From positions 2,852,001 through 2,916,000 of the forward strand of contig NC_035791.1 in the NCBI RefSeq assembly GCF_001653235.2: a DNA stretch of 64,000 bases, given 5' to 3'. Each line of letters starts with the position of its first letter. Position 1 is the stretch's first letter. Under the pieces are notes generated by a model. The model searched no databases. It was given only the letters and a program-made list of their open reading frames with translations, and was not told the DNA's origin. A program made the position numbers and the translations under genes. This DNA comes from Pochonia chlamydosporia 170. Lineage: Eukaryota > Ascomycota > Sordariomycetes > Hypocreales > Clavicipitaceae. This document shows, piece after piece, positions 25,479 through 36,233 of the stretch.

Positions 25479-25919
25479 ATTTGTTTGTAATCATACACAT
25501 ATACTATTTTTAGTCGGAGCCATGGTCTGGGAAGGGATTCTCTCTTCGGGATATTCTTCGGTTTCCGGATTTCGTGTCAGATGGGGTCTGTTTTCTGGCG
25601 TCTGGCAAAAGTTGCATTGCATGGCTTGGTTAGGTGGTGGAATTGCTTAGATACTTGCAATACATATCGAGTTGAGACTCATCGCCGTAGCATCTTGCAT
25701 GACATGCATGGCTTCAATGTGGAGTTGTAGGGAACAAACGGGACGCAATTGAGATGGTCCAGAAGCTAGCTACATCAATGAATGTCGGATAAAACAAGAA
25801 CGCCAGGTTTATTTTTGCCATAGAAGTTTACACAAAAGTTCCGTAACTGCAACGCTACACTTCAGTACACCCAACATACCAGGTGTTGTACACAATTCTC
25901 CCTCCACAGAGTTAACATT
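25479..25919. other. Convergent 3' flanks
   Basis: About 440 bases between the stop codons of the LSD1-type gene (plus) and the Aly/REF gene (minus). It must hold both terminators; nothing else is visible. Confidence 0.55.
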
Positions 25920-27434
25920 CTATTCAATCATGTCGATATCGTCATTGGCAACGGCCGGGGCCGAGGCGGCACCATTGGCAGGGGCTCCAGTCGCAGCAGC
26001 GGAGTCGTTACCACCGCCCCCAAAGTAATCTGCCATTTCTGCATCAAGCTCCTCCTGAGTCTTCTTGCCTCGCGGGTTGCCACGACCGCCACGACCACCC
26101 TCGTTATTGTTGTTGTCCCGGCCTTCACGCCGAGCGCCGGGGCGACGTCCTCCGCGAGTGCCGCCTCGTCGGGGAGCGGGGCTTCTGGAGCGTCCACCGG
26201 GGATATATCTGTCAATACCCTTCCGAGCCACGTCCTCTTCTTCAACTCTGCGTCGAGGGGATGTGGAACGGGCTCTGCCACCTGCGCCAGGGGCAGAAAT
26301 TCGCTCGGCCAGTGGACGACCAGGCATCACTGCGGTATCAAATGGATTCCGTGAGGGGAGGAGTGTGAGGCGAATTGGTTGTCCTAAGCAAGCTTATTAG
26401 AGGGGAAATTCGCCGAGGCCACGAGCACAATGAACATACCGTTGGCGTTGGCGCCGTCAAACTGTTTGATTGCTTCTTCAGCATCTTCCTTGCGGTCATA
26501 TGTAACATATGCAACGCCCTCAGAGCGGCCAGCACGATCGTATCTTAGGTTAAGCTTTGTCACTCGACCAATCCTAGCAAAGAGTTCCTATGGGCCGTGT
26601 TAGGTCGCACAGCAGAAAATGACATGCAGGGTGGACACGTACATCAAGATCCTCCTCTGTGAGATCGTAGTGAATATTCTCAACGCGGACTTTCGATCCT
26701 TTGGTCTCGCTGCGACAATTAATATTAGCGTGATGTTCGAGGCACAGTATCGCAAGCGCAGTTAGGACATACTTGACTGGCGATTCTCGTCGGCGTCGAG
26801 GTGCAGGGCCACGGCGAGATTCTGTAATGTGATGAGTGCTGAGTCAAGATTGTATCGCGCCGTCCGTTCTTACCACTCTCATCGTATCGATCGTGTACCC
26901 ACTCGCTGTAGAATGAATTAGTCTCGTGAATGCCATCGGGCGCAAACGTGGTGAATACGGACCTGTCTAAGTTTCGGCGGTCATCACGGGTTGACTGTTG
27001 GAGGGAGGAAAAGAGCTAGTTAGCGTTGAGTCTAGGAGGAAATTATGCTGTCCGCATCGTCAAGGCGCTGTATGCATCGATTCGACAGAATAAGAAGCGG
27101 GCCAAGGCAGCCCGTTGAGTACAGAGTCGCAAGGAGAGGAGGATAATGTAACCTAGGCGGGAAGGTCAGATGTCAAGGGATGTGGCAAAGAGAGCAGAGC
27201 AGAGAAGAGCAGAGCGGAGCGATTGACGACGTTACCTTTCTTACCCCGTCTCGGGGATAGTCATTACGGTCGCGACGGCGGTTGTCCCGGCCGCCGCGTC
27301 GGGTTCGAGGACCACTGCTGCGCTGGATGACAGAGTTAGCGTGGTTGAAAGTGATTTGAGGTGGACAAATGTGAAGAGCGGCGTACCTTTTCGGCAATGA
27401 TCTCGTCAAGGCCACGGTCCATATTGCCAGCCAT
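25920..27434 (-). CDS. mRNA export adaptor, Aly/REF/Yra1 family (RRM protein)
   Basis: About seven coding exons on the minus strand give a protein of roughly 285 residues. Exon 1 (27434-27387) encodes MAGNMDRGLDEIIAEK, the N-terminal REF box that binds the export receptor and DEAD-box partner in this family. Arg/Gly-rich segments follow. The single RRM starts KVRVENIHYDLTEEDLDELF and contains EGVAYVTYDRKEDAEEAIKQF, then an RGG/Arg-rich tail and an acidic C-terminus ending DDIDMIE. Splice joins read by eye are phase-consistent throughout (GTACGC, GTAACG, GTCCGT, GTAAGA, GTATGT, GTACGT and GTATGT donors). By family, it couples transcription and splicing to nuclear mRNA export (S. cerevisiae Yra1, S. 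pombe Mlo3). The many small exons make alternative splicing possible. Other RRM proteins are less likely because of the REF box. Confidence 0.9.
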
Positions 27435-29075
27435 GCTGTATGGGAGGGAGAAAGCTCCTTGCTATGCTGCGACAGGCGCGAGATGAAGCTGGCCCAACCA
27501 GTTTGTGGGTTGGATCAAGATGGGTGATGAGGGATGCTGGATGAGCTTGCCTCCAGGATCGGCGTTGACGAGGCTGAGGATGAAGGTGGATGTTCGGGCA
27601 ATGTCTGGTCTGGTCTAGCAATGTCAAGATTGAAGCGTTGCGTACGGAGTAGTGGAACTGAGGCACAAACGCAGTGAGGACTGTGGCGCCAGGGAATGTG
27701 CATGTGTGCATGTGGGGTCTGGTCAGTCAGGTCAGGCCAGGCTGGTCAGTCAGTCTGGTCTCAAGTGCTGTCTGCCAGGTCAACAAGGGTCCTAAGAAGC
27801 TATCAAGGAAAGCTGTCAATGGCCCAACACTGGAACCTGTCAATCGCTGGCTTTTGACAAAAACAGCAACAGCAAACTGGGAACATGGGGATTGGGAGCC
27901 GAACCACGCCTGCCTTAATAATCTCGGACTAGATGTTGTTTGGTTGGCAAGATGAAGATGAAAAATTGGAACAGACCCGATTAGTTGGAACCATCCCCAT
28001 TTGTCTGCACACTTCATCTAGATCTACAATATGGCACAGCATTTGTATGGGGTCGGGCATCACGTATGACTACTTGGTGGACATTGTCTGATTTATGTAT
28101 AATTTGACAGTGCGGCTCTCGGCTGAATTGTTTCTTTCTCTTTAATTTTCACAAGCAAGCCATCTTATTCAGGTCCTTATTTAATTTGCATTCCTCACCT
28201 GGAGCACCCATCACTTGCACACAATGGTGACACGTTGCGGACCGGCAATTCTCCGCCAAGCTGGACCAGACCAAACCAAACAGGACAAGACAGACCAGAC
28301 AGTCTGGTCTAACCTTGTTGGGGACTGAAATCTGCAACTGCGCACTCAATGTTCAGCACGCGCAAATTGATGGACGGCGCATGGCAACAGAGTTTCAACA
28401 AAGTCAAGTAATAAGTATGCCCCTAATGGCGTACATAGCAGACAGATACTTGTAGTTGGTCAAGTCGTCCCAATCTCTTAGCTGTCCTCTCTTGGCTCGG
28501 ACGTGGTGAGATAAACTGGACGCTACGCCCGTCAGCAATTAAACCATCAATCCAATCCAATCGAGTTTGGCGGGCTGGTCCCTTATAAAAAATCCCGTCA
28601 CTAACCAAACAGGGGGCCCCAAAGCAGGAACACATCTTAAGAGTCAAGGTCGTAGAGTCGTGGGCCACCAGACTTCGTATTTTCTGAGCCTGATCCGCTT
28701 TATTGCTACTCCCTTTCTCGCATCACCGCCGACCAGTAACCCTGTCGTGGTGCTTCTCGCATCAATTTCATTCTTTTTCTTTTCCTTTTCCTCCCTTTCC
28801 CTTCTCCTCCAACCCATTCGACGGCGCACAATCCGCTGTGTGTCCAACCGGGTTGCCCTGCGTGCCAGCACCCGTCGATGCCCCTGTCCTCCTCCAGATA
28901 GGATAGGCCACGAATCTCGTCCCTCGTCGCCCGTCGTCATCTTCGTCACTTATCGCATACGCACACGCATACGCACACGCACACGCATCGCAATCGCATT
29001 CCTCGACACGGACCGGCACAATCCAGCAAGCTGCTTGCCCTCCTCTCAATCACAATCCGCAGAACTATAGCCTCC
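27435..29075. other. Divergent promoter region with TGGTC/CCAGA repeats
   Basis: About 1.64 kb between the Aly/REF start (minus) and the mannosyltransferase start (plus). Clusters of TGGTCTGG or CCAGACCAGA occur at about 27604-27616, 27717-27765 and 28262-28310, the last containing both orientations, and a TACGGAGTA motif near 27643. The final 400 bases are C/T-rich and include a CGCATACGCACA-type simple repeat, a likely 5' leader. No gene seen. Confidence 0.55.
28954..28994. repeat. ACGCAC/ATACGC simple repeat in the 5' leader
   Basis: Imperfect hexamer repeats of CGCATA and CGCACA lie about 85 bases upstream of the start codon of the mannosyltransferase gene. They are probably part of its untranslated leader. 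Confidence 0.75.
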
Positions 29076-30260
29076 ATGGCTCGGCCCTTGGGGTCGTTCC
29101 GCCTCAAGAAGGGACGGAACCCCGTCACTATCCTTCTGGGCATTGTGCTTTGCATCTTCATACTATTCTTTCTCGTATCTCCTTCAAGTAGAGCCACGTC
29201 AACCAAGGTCCCGTCAGTCACTGCTCAGCATCATCTTTCGCCGCCTACCTCGCCCTACAAAAAATCGAGCTTGAAATCGGGACTGCAGACTGGCCCCCCG
29301 CCAGTCATTCGATACAACCTGAACAATGTCACCATCACCACCAACCCCATCGAGAATCAAGAACATGTCCTCATCTTGACACCCATGTCACGCTTCTACC
29401 AACCGTACTGGGACAATTTGCTGCGCCTCAACTACCCCCACGAGCTCATTACCCTCGGCTTCATCCTCCCCAAGACCAAGGAAGGCAATGCTGCTACCGC
29501 TGCGTTGCAGCAACAGATCCAGAAGACCCAAAAGCGAGGCCCAGAAAAGGATCGCTTCAAGAGCATCATTATCCTGCGCCAGGACTTTGACCCGGCCATT
29601 ATTTCGCAGGATGAGAAGGAGCGCCACAAAATGTCCAACCAGAAGGCCAGAAGAGCCGTCATGGCCAAAGCCCGCAACTCGTTGCTTTTCACGACCCTGG
29701 GGCCTGCGACTTCCTGGGTGCTATGGCTGGACGCCGACATTGTCGAGAGTCCCGTCACTTTGATCCAAGACCTTGCGAAGCACAACAAGGATATCATTGT
29801 CCCCAACTGTTTCCAGCGCTACTACGATGACAAGAAGAAAAAGATGGACGAACGACCGTACGACTACAATAGCTGGCAAGACAGCGACATTGCCATGCAA
29901 ATGGCCTCAAAAATGGGGCCAGACGACATTCTGCTCGAGGGCTATCCCGAGATGGCCACATACCGCACTCTCATGGCACACTTGGCCACGGACGGTGGTG
30001 ACAAGAATCTTGCTATTCCGCTGGACGGCGTTGGAGGCACTGCTCTGTTGGTCAAGGCGGACGTCCACCGTGATGGTGCCATGTTTCCCCCGTTTGCCTT
30101 TTACCATCTCATCGAGACGGAAGGATTTGCCAAGATGGCAAAGAGATTAGGTTGGCAACCGTACGGTCTTCCAAACTACAAGGTATGCGCACCGTGAAAT
30201 TAACCAAGGACAATGAATAGTAGAATTAACCCGACCTAGGTTTACCATTATAACGAGTAA
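29076..30260 (+). CDS. Anp1/Mnn9/Van1-family alpha-mannosyltransferase (GT62)
   Basis: Exon 1 (29076-30182) and a last exon of only 21 bases (30240-30260) give 375 residues. The last exon encodes VYHYNE and a stop after a GTATGC donor and CCTAG acceptor; without splicing the frame would end KVCAP. A single membrane anchor lies at about 17-39 (VTILLGIVLCIFILFFLV) after a short basic N-terminus, the type II topology of Golgi glycosyltransferases. The Anp1 domain includes EHVLILTPMSRFYQPYWDNLL and the metal-binding DAD motif (D219-A-D221) in LWLDADIVESPVTLIQDL. By family, it is a subunit of the mannan polymerase complexes that extend the alpha-1,6 backbone of cell-wall N-glycans in the cis-Golgi. 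The three paralogues are hard to tell apart by eye; size and ending fit Anp1 or Mnn9 best. Confidence 0.9.
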
Positions 30261-30918
30261 AGACAATGAAACAAGACGACAAACAAAACGAAACAAACCC
30301 CCATTAGAAGACAAATTCATTTCGCGCTGGATAACGCATTAGACTGGAATCCCAACACATGATTCCAACAAGGCCCTTTCATAACGGTATGCGCACCTCA
30401 CGCATCAGGGAAGAGACACCAAAAAAGAGGACGAGAGTTGAAATACTTCATCCCGTTGGTCAAACTTGGTCTGGGAGCAGTCCGAGCTGGCGGCGTGGCG
30501 GCGTTCATGTAGCATCTTTTTTCTTTCTTCCGCTTTCACTATTACTACCAGAGGCTGAGGGGAGAATGCCAGGGGACAGAAAGGAAGCTTACAGCTATTT
30601 TTCTACATTACAGCTGTTTTCAATTTTGGCAGGAGTACAGGGGAGCCAGTGGACTTGTTCCACTGATGGGAACTTTTTCTGTTCATATTAATGCTGTCGT
30701 TTTTTCTTGCAACTATTTGTTTACTTTATTTTCATCATGTCTGTAAGATACTCAGCACCAGAAGGAAGTGGTGGTTTGGGATAGACGGCAGTAAATTTAT
30801 CCTGACATGACTTGATCTGTCCGTGAATTATCATCTCTCTCGATGCCAAAATGTACAAAAATACCCAAAAACTCCAAACATGTACAAACCTATCCCGTCC
30901 TCATGCCAGCATGCCAAA
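30261..30918. other. Convergent 3' flanks
   Basis: About 660 bases between the stops of the mannosyltransferase (plus) and PEX4 (minus). No coding frame with support. Confidence 0.55.
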
Positions 30919-31502
30919 TTAAACCCCGTCATACCTCCCCCCCTCATCCGCACACCAGCACTCAACCAACCTCCTCGTCCCAACGACATCTCCCCCCCTC
31001 AACAACGCAGCCACATCCACATTCAGCGGGCTATCCGTCTCCGGACAACTCAACAGCATGCGCACCGCCCTCACGCACTCGAGCACACTGTACGCCGGCG
31101 TCCACGCGTCCTTGAGCAAGTCGAGACATATCTCGCCCGTCTGCAGCGCGATGTTCGGGTGCACGATCGGCGTGAGGAAGCGCATCTTGGGCGCTTGAAG
31201 GGGGTATGTGGCTGGGATGGAGATGGCGAGCAACCACCGGCCGCCTGGGTCGTCAGCTTACATGCAATGCGGACTGCAGAGTAAAACGTACCGTCGTACC
31301 CGGCTCCCACGCCACGTCCGTTAATGACAGCTTCCCATTCTAGCAGGTTCTCATCCGTCTTGGGGCCGAGGCGCTCGATGCCCGACTCGGAGGCTTGTTC
31401 TTTCTGCCATGTGTCTAGTTCTTTGATGAGGCGCTTGGTGGCGGATTTGGCGCTGCTGCTGCTGCTGCCCCTATTGCTGCTGGGGGATTTGGTGCGCGGC
31501 AT
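30919..31502 (-). CDS. PEX4: Peroxisomal ubiquitin-conjugating enzyme PEX4
   Basis: Two exons on the minus strand (31502-31292 and 31244-30919) give 178 residues with one UBC domain. After a Ser-rich start, SATKRLIKELDTWQKEQ forms the first E2 helix. The active-site region HPNIALQTGEICLDLLKDAW places the catalytic Cys at about residue 110. The sequence AYSVLECVRAVRMLLSCPE is typical of Pex4. In this family the enzyme is held on the peroxisome by Pex22 and monoubiquitinates the import receptor Pex5 so that it can be recycled. It is not close to the UBE2W-like E2 at 17.8 kb. Other E2s are possible but the TGEICLDLL and LECV pattern favours Pex4. Confidence 0.88.
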
Positions 31503-31883
31503 TGTTAGGTTTTTGTTTGGGGTTGGTGATGATGGGAAGATGGGAGGTGAGTGAGGTCGGCAGGTGATGGGGAGCTTAGGGCGGATCGGCGGGTAGAGCC
31601 GAGGCTGCGATTGGGCTGGCTGGACGGGGCGTGATGGACGACATGACTTGGGTTGTGATTTTAATTTGCTGTAGGGAGTATGGCTGTTGATTTTGAAGGA
31701 TTAATTTAATTAATTGATGTACTTGGCTTAGTTACCTAGGTGCGGAGTATTCAACTGTTCAATTGATCAGTGGGTTTATTACGCCCATGGAACGGCAGGC
31801 GGCGTGCGGCAAATTGATGCATAATTCAGGTTCCAATTACAAGTATTATAGGTATCATATGGACTATTCACCACCCATCATTT
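31503..31883. other. PEX4 promoter region
   Basis: About 380 bases between the PEX4 start (minus) and the 3' end of the charged protein gene (minus). It contains ACCTAGGTGCGGAGTATT at about 31735, where a CCTAGG element abuts a CGGAGTA element. No gene. Confidence 0.55.
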
Positions 31884-33092
31884 TCACCTCTTCTTCTTCT
31901 TCCCCGCAACCTGCTTCCTCTTCACCGGCGATGACGACTTTTTCTTGCTCTTCACGCGTTCAGGCGACTCCTCCACCACAATGGTGGAATTTCTCCCCCT
32001 TCCCCTGGATTTACTAACCGGCTCCCGAATTGGCGCCCCGCCACGGTCATCACTGCTGGTCTCCTCGCTGCTCGGGCTCTGGTCTTCGCTGGTGGCCTCA
32101 TCGTAGCTGGGCCGCCTGGATCCTTGGCGACTCCTGGCTGCAGCGGGAGTCACCGGTCCCCGACGTTGCTCGTACATCACCTCGGAAGGACCCGACGCAT
32201 GCCGTCTAGCAGAGGCGGCTGCGCGAGGACCTGCGGTTTGGTACTGGAATGGATTGAGTTGAGAATGGCGAGAGCTGCTGAGCACTGAAGCCTCGTCGCG
32301 GGGAGAGCCCCTAGATGAGCGTGGTCGGTTGGCAGATGACGGCCTGGACGAGCTGTACTCATACTCATCGTGAGCGCGACTTGGCGGCCGTTGCGACAAA
32401 GTGGTCCCGGCTCGAGGACGCGAGCGAGATGCAGAAGGGGGTGGGAAGTATCCCATGGGCGGGTAGCCTTGCCGGTCGCGACCGTCTGGCGGTAGGTCGC
32501 TGGAACTTATCTGTCGGGGCAAGGAGTCTTGCCTCGGAGGAAATTCCGTTGATGACGAAAGTGATGACTTCTTCTTGCGCGAGGTCGGTGCGAGTTGTGT
32601 AAGTGGTACAGCTATGCGCTGCTCAGACTTCTTCTTTCGATCGCTGCCGCTGCCCGAGTGTCGCTTCTTCTTGCGCCTCGCCCTCTCCTCCTCCTCTTCG
32701 ATGCGCTTCCGCCGCTGTGCCAGGGCTTCAATCTCATCCTTTTTAAGGTGAACATTCGCCAGGCCCATGGCCTGAGCCTGATTGATCCGCTGCATGGCCG
32801 ATCGAACCAGCACTTCCTCTCTCTCCTCCGGAGAAAGACCTGACAAATCAAGATAGTCACTGTCGTCACTGTTCTCGCTGTCATCCCCGCTATCACTATC
32901 GTTCGAAGTAGAATCACCGTCGTCATCTTCCGAATCGCTATACTGTCGGCGGCGATGTGTGCCGCTGTCCCGATCACCCAAATCTATACCCGTAAATTGA
33001 AGAGAATCGCTAACAAACCGCGTACTCCGCCGCATGGCCAACCCAACGCCCTGCGTGTCCGTGTCGTCCCCCTCCGTCTCCAACTCCTCCAC
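31884..33092 (-). CDS. Charged, mostly disordered protein of unknown function
   Basis: A single open frame gives 402 residues. The N-terminal third is acidic (a run of Asp, Ser, Glu around 50-80), followed by a short folded-looking segment, LSGLSPEEREEVLVRSAMQR (from about 83), and NQAQAMGLANVHLKKDEIEAL. This leads into a Glu/Arg/Lys helix, Ser/Arg/Pro-rich disordered sequence, and a Lys-rich tail ending AGKKKKR that could act in nuclear localisation. Start: the ATG giving MEELETEGDD. The stop of PRA1, on the same strand, lies only about 100 bases upstream. I do not recognise the family. The charge pattern suggests a nuclear or RNA/chromatin-linked protein, which is inference only. Confidence 0.75.
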   Translation of the reverse strand: MEELETEGDDTDTQGVGLAMRRSTRFVSDSLQFTGIDLGDRDSGTHRRRQYSDSEDDDGDSTSNDSDSGDDSENSDDSDYLDLSGLSPEEREEVLVRSAMQRINQAQAMGLANVHLKKDEIEALAQRRKRIEEEEERARRKKKRHSGSGSDRKKKSEQRIAVPLTQLAPTSRKKKSSLSSSTEFPPRQDSLPRQISSSDLPPDGRDRQGYPPMGYFPPPSASRSRPRAGTTLSQRPPSRAHDEYEYSSSRPSSANRPRSSRGSPRDEASVLSSSRHSQLNPFQYQTAGPRAAASARRHASGPSEVMYEQRRGPVTPAAARSRQGSRRPSYDEATSEDQSPSSEETSSDDRGGAPIREPVSKSRGRGRNSTIVVEESPERVKSKKKSSSPVKRKQVAGKKKKR

Positions 33093-33193
33093 CCTAGAGC
33101 TATAGTGCGCAGCGTCCCCATCAGTTTTCCTCCGCCCGCGCCTCGATGGTCTTCCCCATTGGGGCGCAAATTTGGGAGCTCGCGGCCGACCAC

Positions 33194-33724
33194 CTAGACC
33201 GCCTCCCCTGAAAAAGCCTCATCGATGGGCTTGTCCAGAAGTGAAGCGTGACCGAGAATGGTCACGCCAGTAGCACCAATCAGCCAGAGCAGGGTCGAGA
33301 ATGGCGAGGCAATCAGACCCAGGGGAACGGCGACGATGAGCAGACCCGTGTACAGCTGCGAAGACGTGGCGCGGAAAGTGCCAATTTCGAGATCGCGGCC
33401 GTCCAGGCGTCCGATGAACCACATGCCGACAACAACGAGGATGATGTCGAAGAGCAAGAGCCAGTTGGTGAGGAGAGCGTACAGGCTCAGCATGCAAAAG
33501 ACGACGGCGTAGTTGCTGGAGAAGTGGCTGAGGTTGTAGTTGACGCGCGACTGCATCTCACTGAAGTTGGCCGGCTTGGAGAATCGCTTGAAGTCGAGGA
33601 ACTCGGAGACGGGTCGCAAGTTGGAGAATCGTCCGGTCAAGGGACCAGAAGTGAAGCCGGAGAACCGGTCTCCAAGGTTCAGGCGCGACGTCAGGGCGTC
33701 AATGGGAATCTGGATACGAGCCAT
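33194..33724 (-). CDS. Prenylated Rab acceptor PRA1/Yip3 family protein
   Basis: A single-exon frame of 176 residues starting MARIQIPIDALTSRLN. The open frame extends 28 codons further upstream to 33808, but that part is Thr/Ser/His-rich leader-like sequence and the family begins near MARIQ. The PRA1 domain shows the N-terminal RPVSEFLDFKRFSKP and SRVNYNLSHFSSNYAVVF, followed by two long hydrophobic hairpins (about 75-112 and 128-162) that would cross or dip into the membrane. The family binds prenylated Rab GTPases at the Golgi and ER and helps their membrane delivery. The downstream neighbour on the same strand starts about 100 bases after the stop. Confidence 0.92.
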   Translation of the reverse strand: MARIQIPIDALTSRLNLGDRFSGFTSGPLTGRFSNLRPVSEFLDFKRFSKPANFSEMQSRVNYNLSHFSSNYAVVFCMLSLYALLTNWLLLFDIILVVVGMWFIGRLDGRDLEIGTFRATSSQLYTGLLIVAVPLGLIASPFSTLLWLIGATGVTILGHASLLDKPIDEAFSGEAV

Positions 33725-36233
33725 TGTGATTTGATTGGGGTGGTTTGAAGTTTGTGTGTAGATGAAACTGTGTTCGACGTGCAAAGAAGCAGTGCTGTAT
33801 ACTAGCAATGCGCAAAAAGAATCCTGCAGAAAGAAAGAATTTCAAAGGATATACAGCAACACCAGTAGCGAATTCGAGTTGAATAAATCAAGGTGTTTCG
33901 CGGGTGCCTAGATGTCACTAATCGAAGGCGACGTCAGCCATAGCTCCACCCATATCGTCGTCAACCGCTGCAATACGAAGAGGACAAGTTGCATGTGTCC
34001 CAAGAACACACGGCCGCGTACCCCAGGGAGAAATCTATCCAGGGGTGCACACAGGCAGCAGGAGAGGCTCGAGAAGGGCACTTGGTATTCTTAAAAGCCC
34101 AGGAACGCGGGAGGAGGTGCACGCGCTGAGGGGAGGGATGGCCAACGAGATTCGAGGCAAGGGGGGGATTTGCACATACCACAGGATTCAAGAGTCAATG
34201 GAGAAAATGGGGGCCGTAAAAGGGAGTCTAGCCCAAGGAAAGAATGTGGCTGTCGCAGGAAGAAATACGGCAGGAGGAAGGAAGGGTTCGATGTCGAAAT
34301 GTTTCTGTCAAGCGTAGAGGTCGAGTGTTGAAGTTCAAAACTTTTTTTTAATCCACTAGATGGCTCAAGTGCGTAATGCTCCGAGTTGATCCCCCTTGTA
34401 CCTGTCAGGGGCAAGATTGGCTTAAGAGGCGAGATGAGGCCTGGCGGTTCGCCCCTTGCGCTGTTGAATGGTCTCTTTGCGGCGATTTGACTGGTGCGTG
34501 CGTCGCGGGATGGCCAGATTTGCACCCACTCTGAGGGGCCAGTCGACTTAGTCAGCGAGACTGGGCTGTGGCAACTCAACTCGTTTGCAGTTGTTGTGGC
34601 CTGGCAAAGAGTAAAACGTCTGGTCAGCTCAACTCGATGCGTTCATCAAGCCCCAATTGCAGCGACCAGAAGCTTGCAATGGCTCATATTTCGTCATTTT
34701 GTTGAAGGGTATTCGGGTAAATGATTGCTTGCGTGTCCGCACGAGGCTGATTCGGGAAAAAAAACTCCTTCTCCTGGAACGCATTTGAACAAACATGACA
34801 TACCTTGAAGCAGGGCCCGAATTTTGGGCGAGCCAGAGACCTGAGCACGGGCCAGCCAGCCAGCCACTGCCTGAAACTGCCGTCAAGCACCAGACCAGAC
34901 GCTGCAATGACTTCAGACTGATGCTCACTCTCGAGTCTCCCTCCACCTGGGATCCTAATACTCGTACACAAAGGACCGCATCCTTCTCGCCCTCCGAGTG
35001 TGAAGGAGACAGAAAAAAAAAAGTTGCAGGAGGAAAGAAAGACACCCTAGATATTCGCTCGGACGAAATGGCAATCACAAGCGTCCAAGTTTTTTTCTTC
35101 TGTTCGCGCCTGGTGCCTCACCGACTTGAATCCAGCCATGCTCAAGTGCTTGCTTACCCACCTGGCGTCCACTCCTCTGTCCACTCCTCATGCAGCTTGA
35201 CTTCCAGTGCACCAGACCAGACCAGACTGCACATGCACGCCAACTTGCCATGCGGCTGCACCAGCCAGTGCCGTCACCGCTTCCAGTCCACGTCAATGTC
35301 CCCAATCGCATCCCAATGGCCCAAGTTTCATCCAATGTTGGCATAACTCCTAACGATTCGACCTCCTCCTTGGGCTGTCATCATCGGCCCAAAGTCACGA
35401 TAGGCTTCCAAAGAACCACGTCTCGAAAAGTCGACCCTTTGAACTAAAACTATTGTAGTCCGTAGAAACTAAGTGCATTCCTGCCTAATGGAACCTTGAA
35501 GCTGTCTGACTGTCCTTGTCTCTACGACTCCGCATTTCCGGCATGAGCAATCAAGATCCGCCATCACAGGCGAAACACATCCGTGCATGAAGAATCCGTC
35601 TACCCATGCGAGCCTTTCATATTTGGAATTTTCTTTTCTTTTTCCCATGCGTCCCTAAGATACTGCTGTCTCATTGTAAACGGCAGGTCATGCATCGCGT
35701 GGAACACTGTATCCATCTCGGGATCCAGGCGCAACATCACAGGGACTAGTCTCCAAGAAACATGTCAATTGCCAGGCTTGCCATCATTCCATCTTGTATG
35801 GGGCCGAGCACCTTACAAGTAGAAGCTCGTCAATTTCCAATCCTCCAGCTACTGTAGACTTGCACGAAAAGGTAACCCTGGTCCAGTGCTGCATGCATAC
35901 GGTGGGTTGGGGTGGGACTTGAGCATCACTTCAATGTTTGACTGACCATTTCTACTTGTACACATAGCTCTTCGCAACTGCTTGACACCTTGCGAGGAGC
36001 TTGGGTATTTGCGCATTACTATTCAAAGCACATATATTCGTACACGCTATGTACCTACACCAACATATTAGGATATTGAGTGACCAAAAAACTCCCATGC
36101 GTAGCAACCAGTCCTCCCGCTTAAAACCATCTCACGAGGGGTATATGAGAATTGCACAACAGCAGCACCACCACCAGTTAACACAAGACAAGGCAAGACC
36201 AGGAAACACAAGTAAACACCACAGGCAAACATG
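33725..36233. other. Intergenic region upstream of PRA1 and downstream of the ELMO gene
   Basis: About 2.5 kb. The 5' leader and promoter of PRA1 (minus) occupy the low-coordinate side; the 3' flank of the ELMO-domain gene (minus) is on the high side. CCAGACCAGA repeats occur near 34885 and 35211, and a short CCAG tandem at about 34850. ORFs up to 183 codons (for example around 34.8-35.3 kb) have no motif and I do not call them. Confidence 0.5.

Noticed and set aside
28567..29070. Plus-strand ORF of 167 codons just upstream of the mannosyltransferase
   Set aside because: Arg/Ser-rich translation of the C/T-rich leader and simple repeat; no homology visible.
17803..31502. Two E2 enzymes as evidence of a ubiquitin gene cluster
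   Set aside because: They are 13 kb apart, belong to different E2 branches and have unrelated genes between them.
33248..33748. Plus-strand ORF of 166 codons
   Set aside because: Antisense shadow of PRA1.
34795..35346. Plus-strand ORF of 183 codons
   Set aside because: Contains intergenic CCAGA repeats and has no domain-like sequence.
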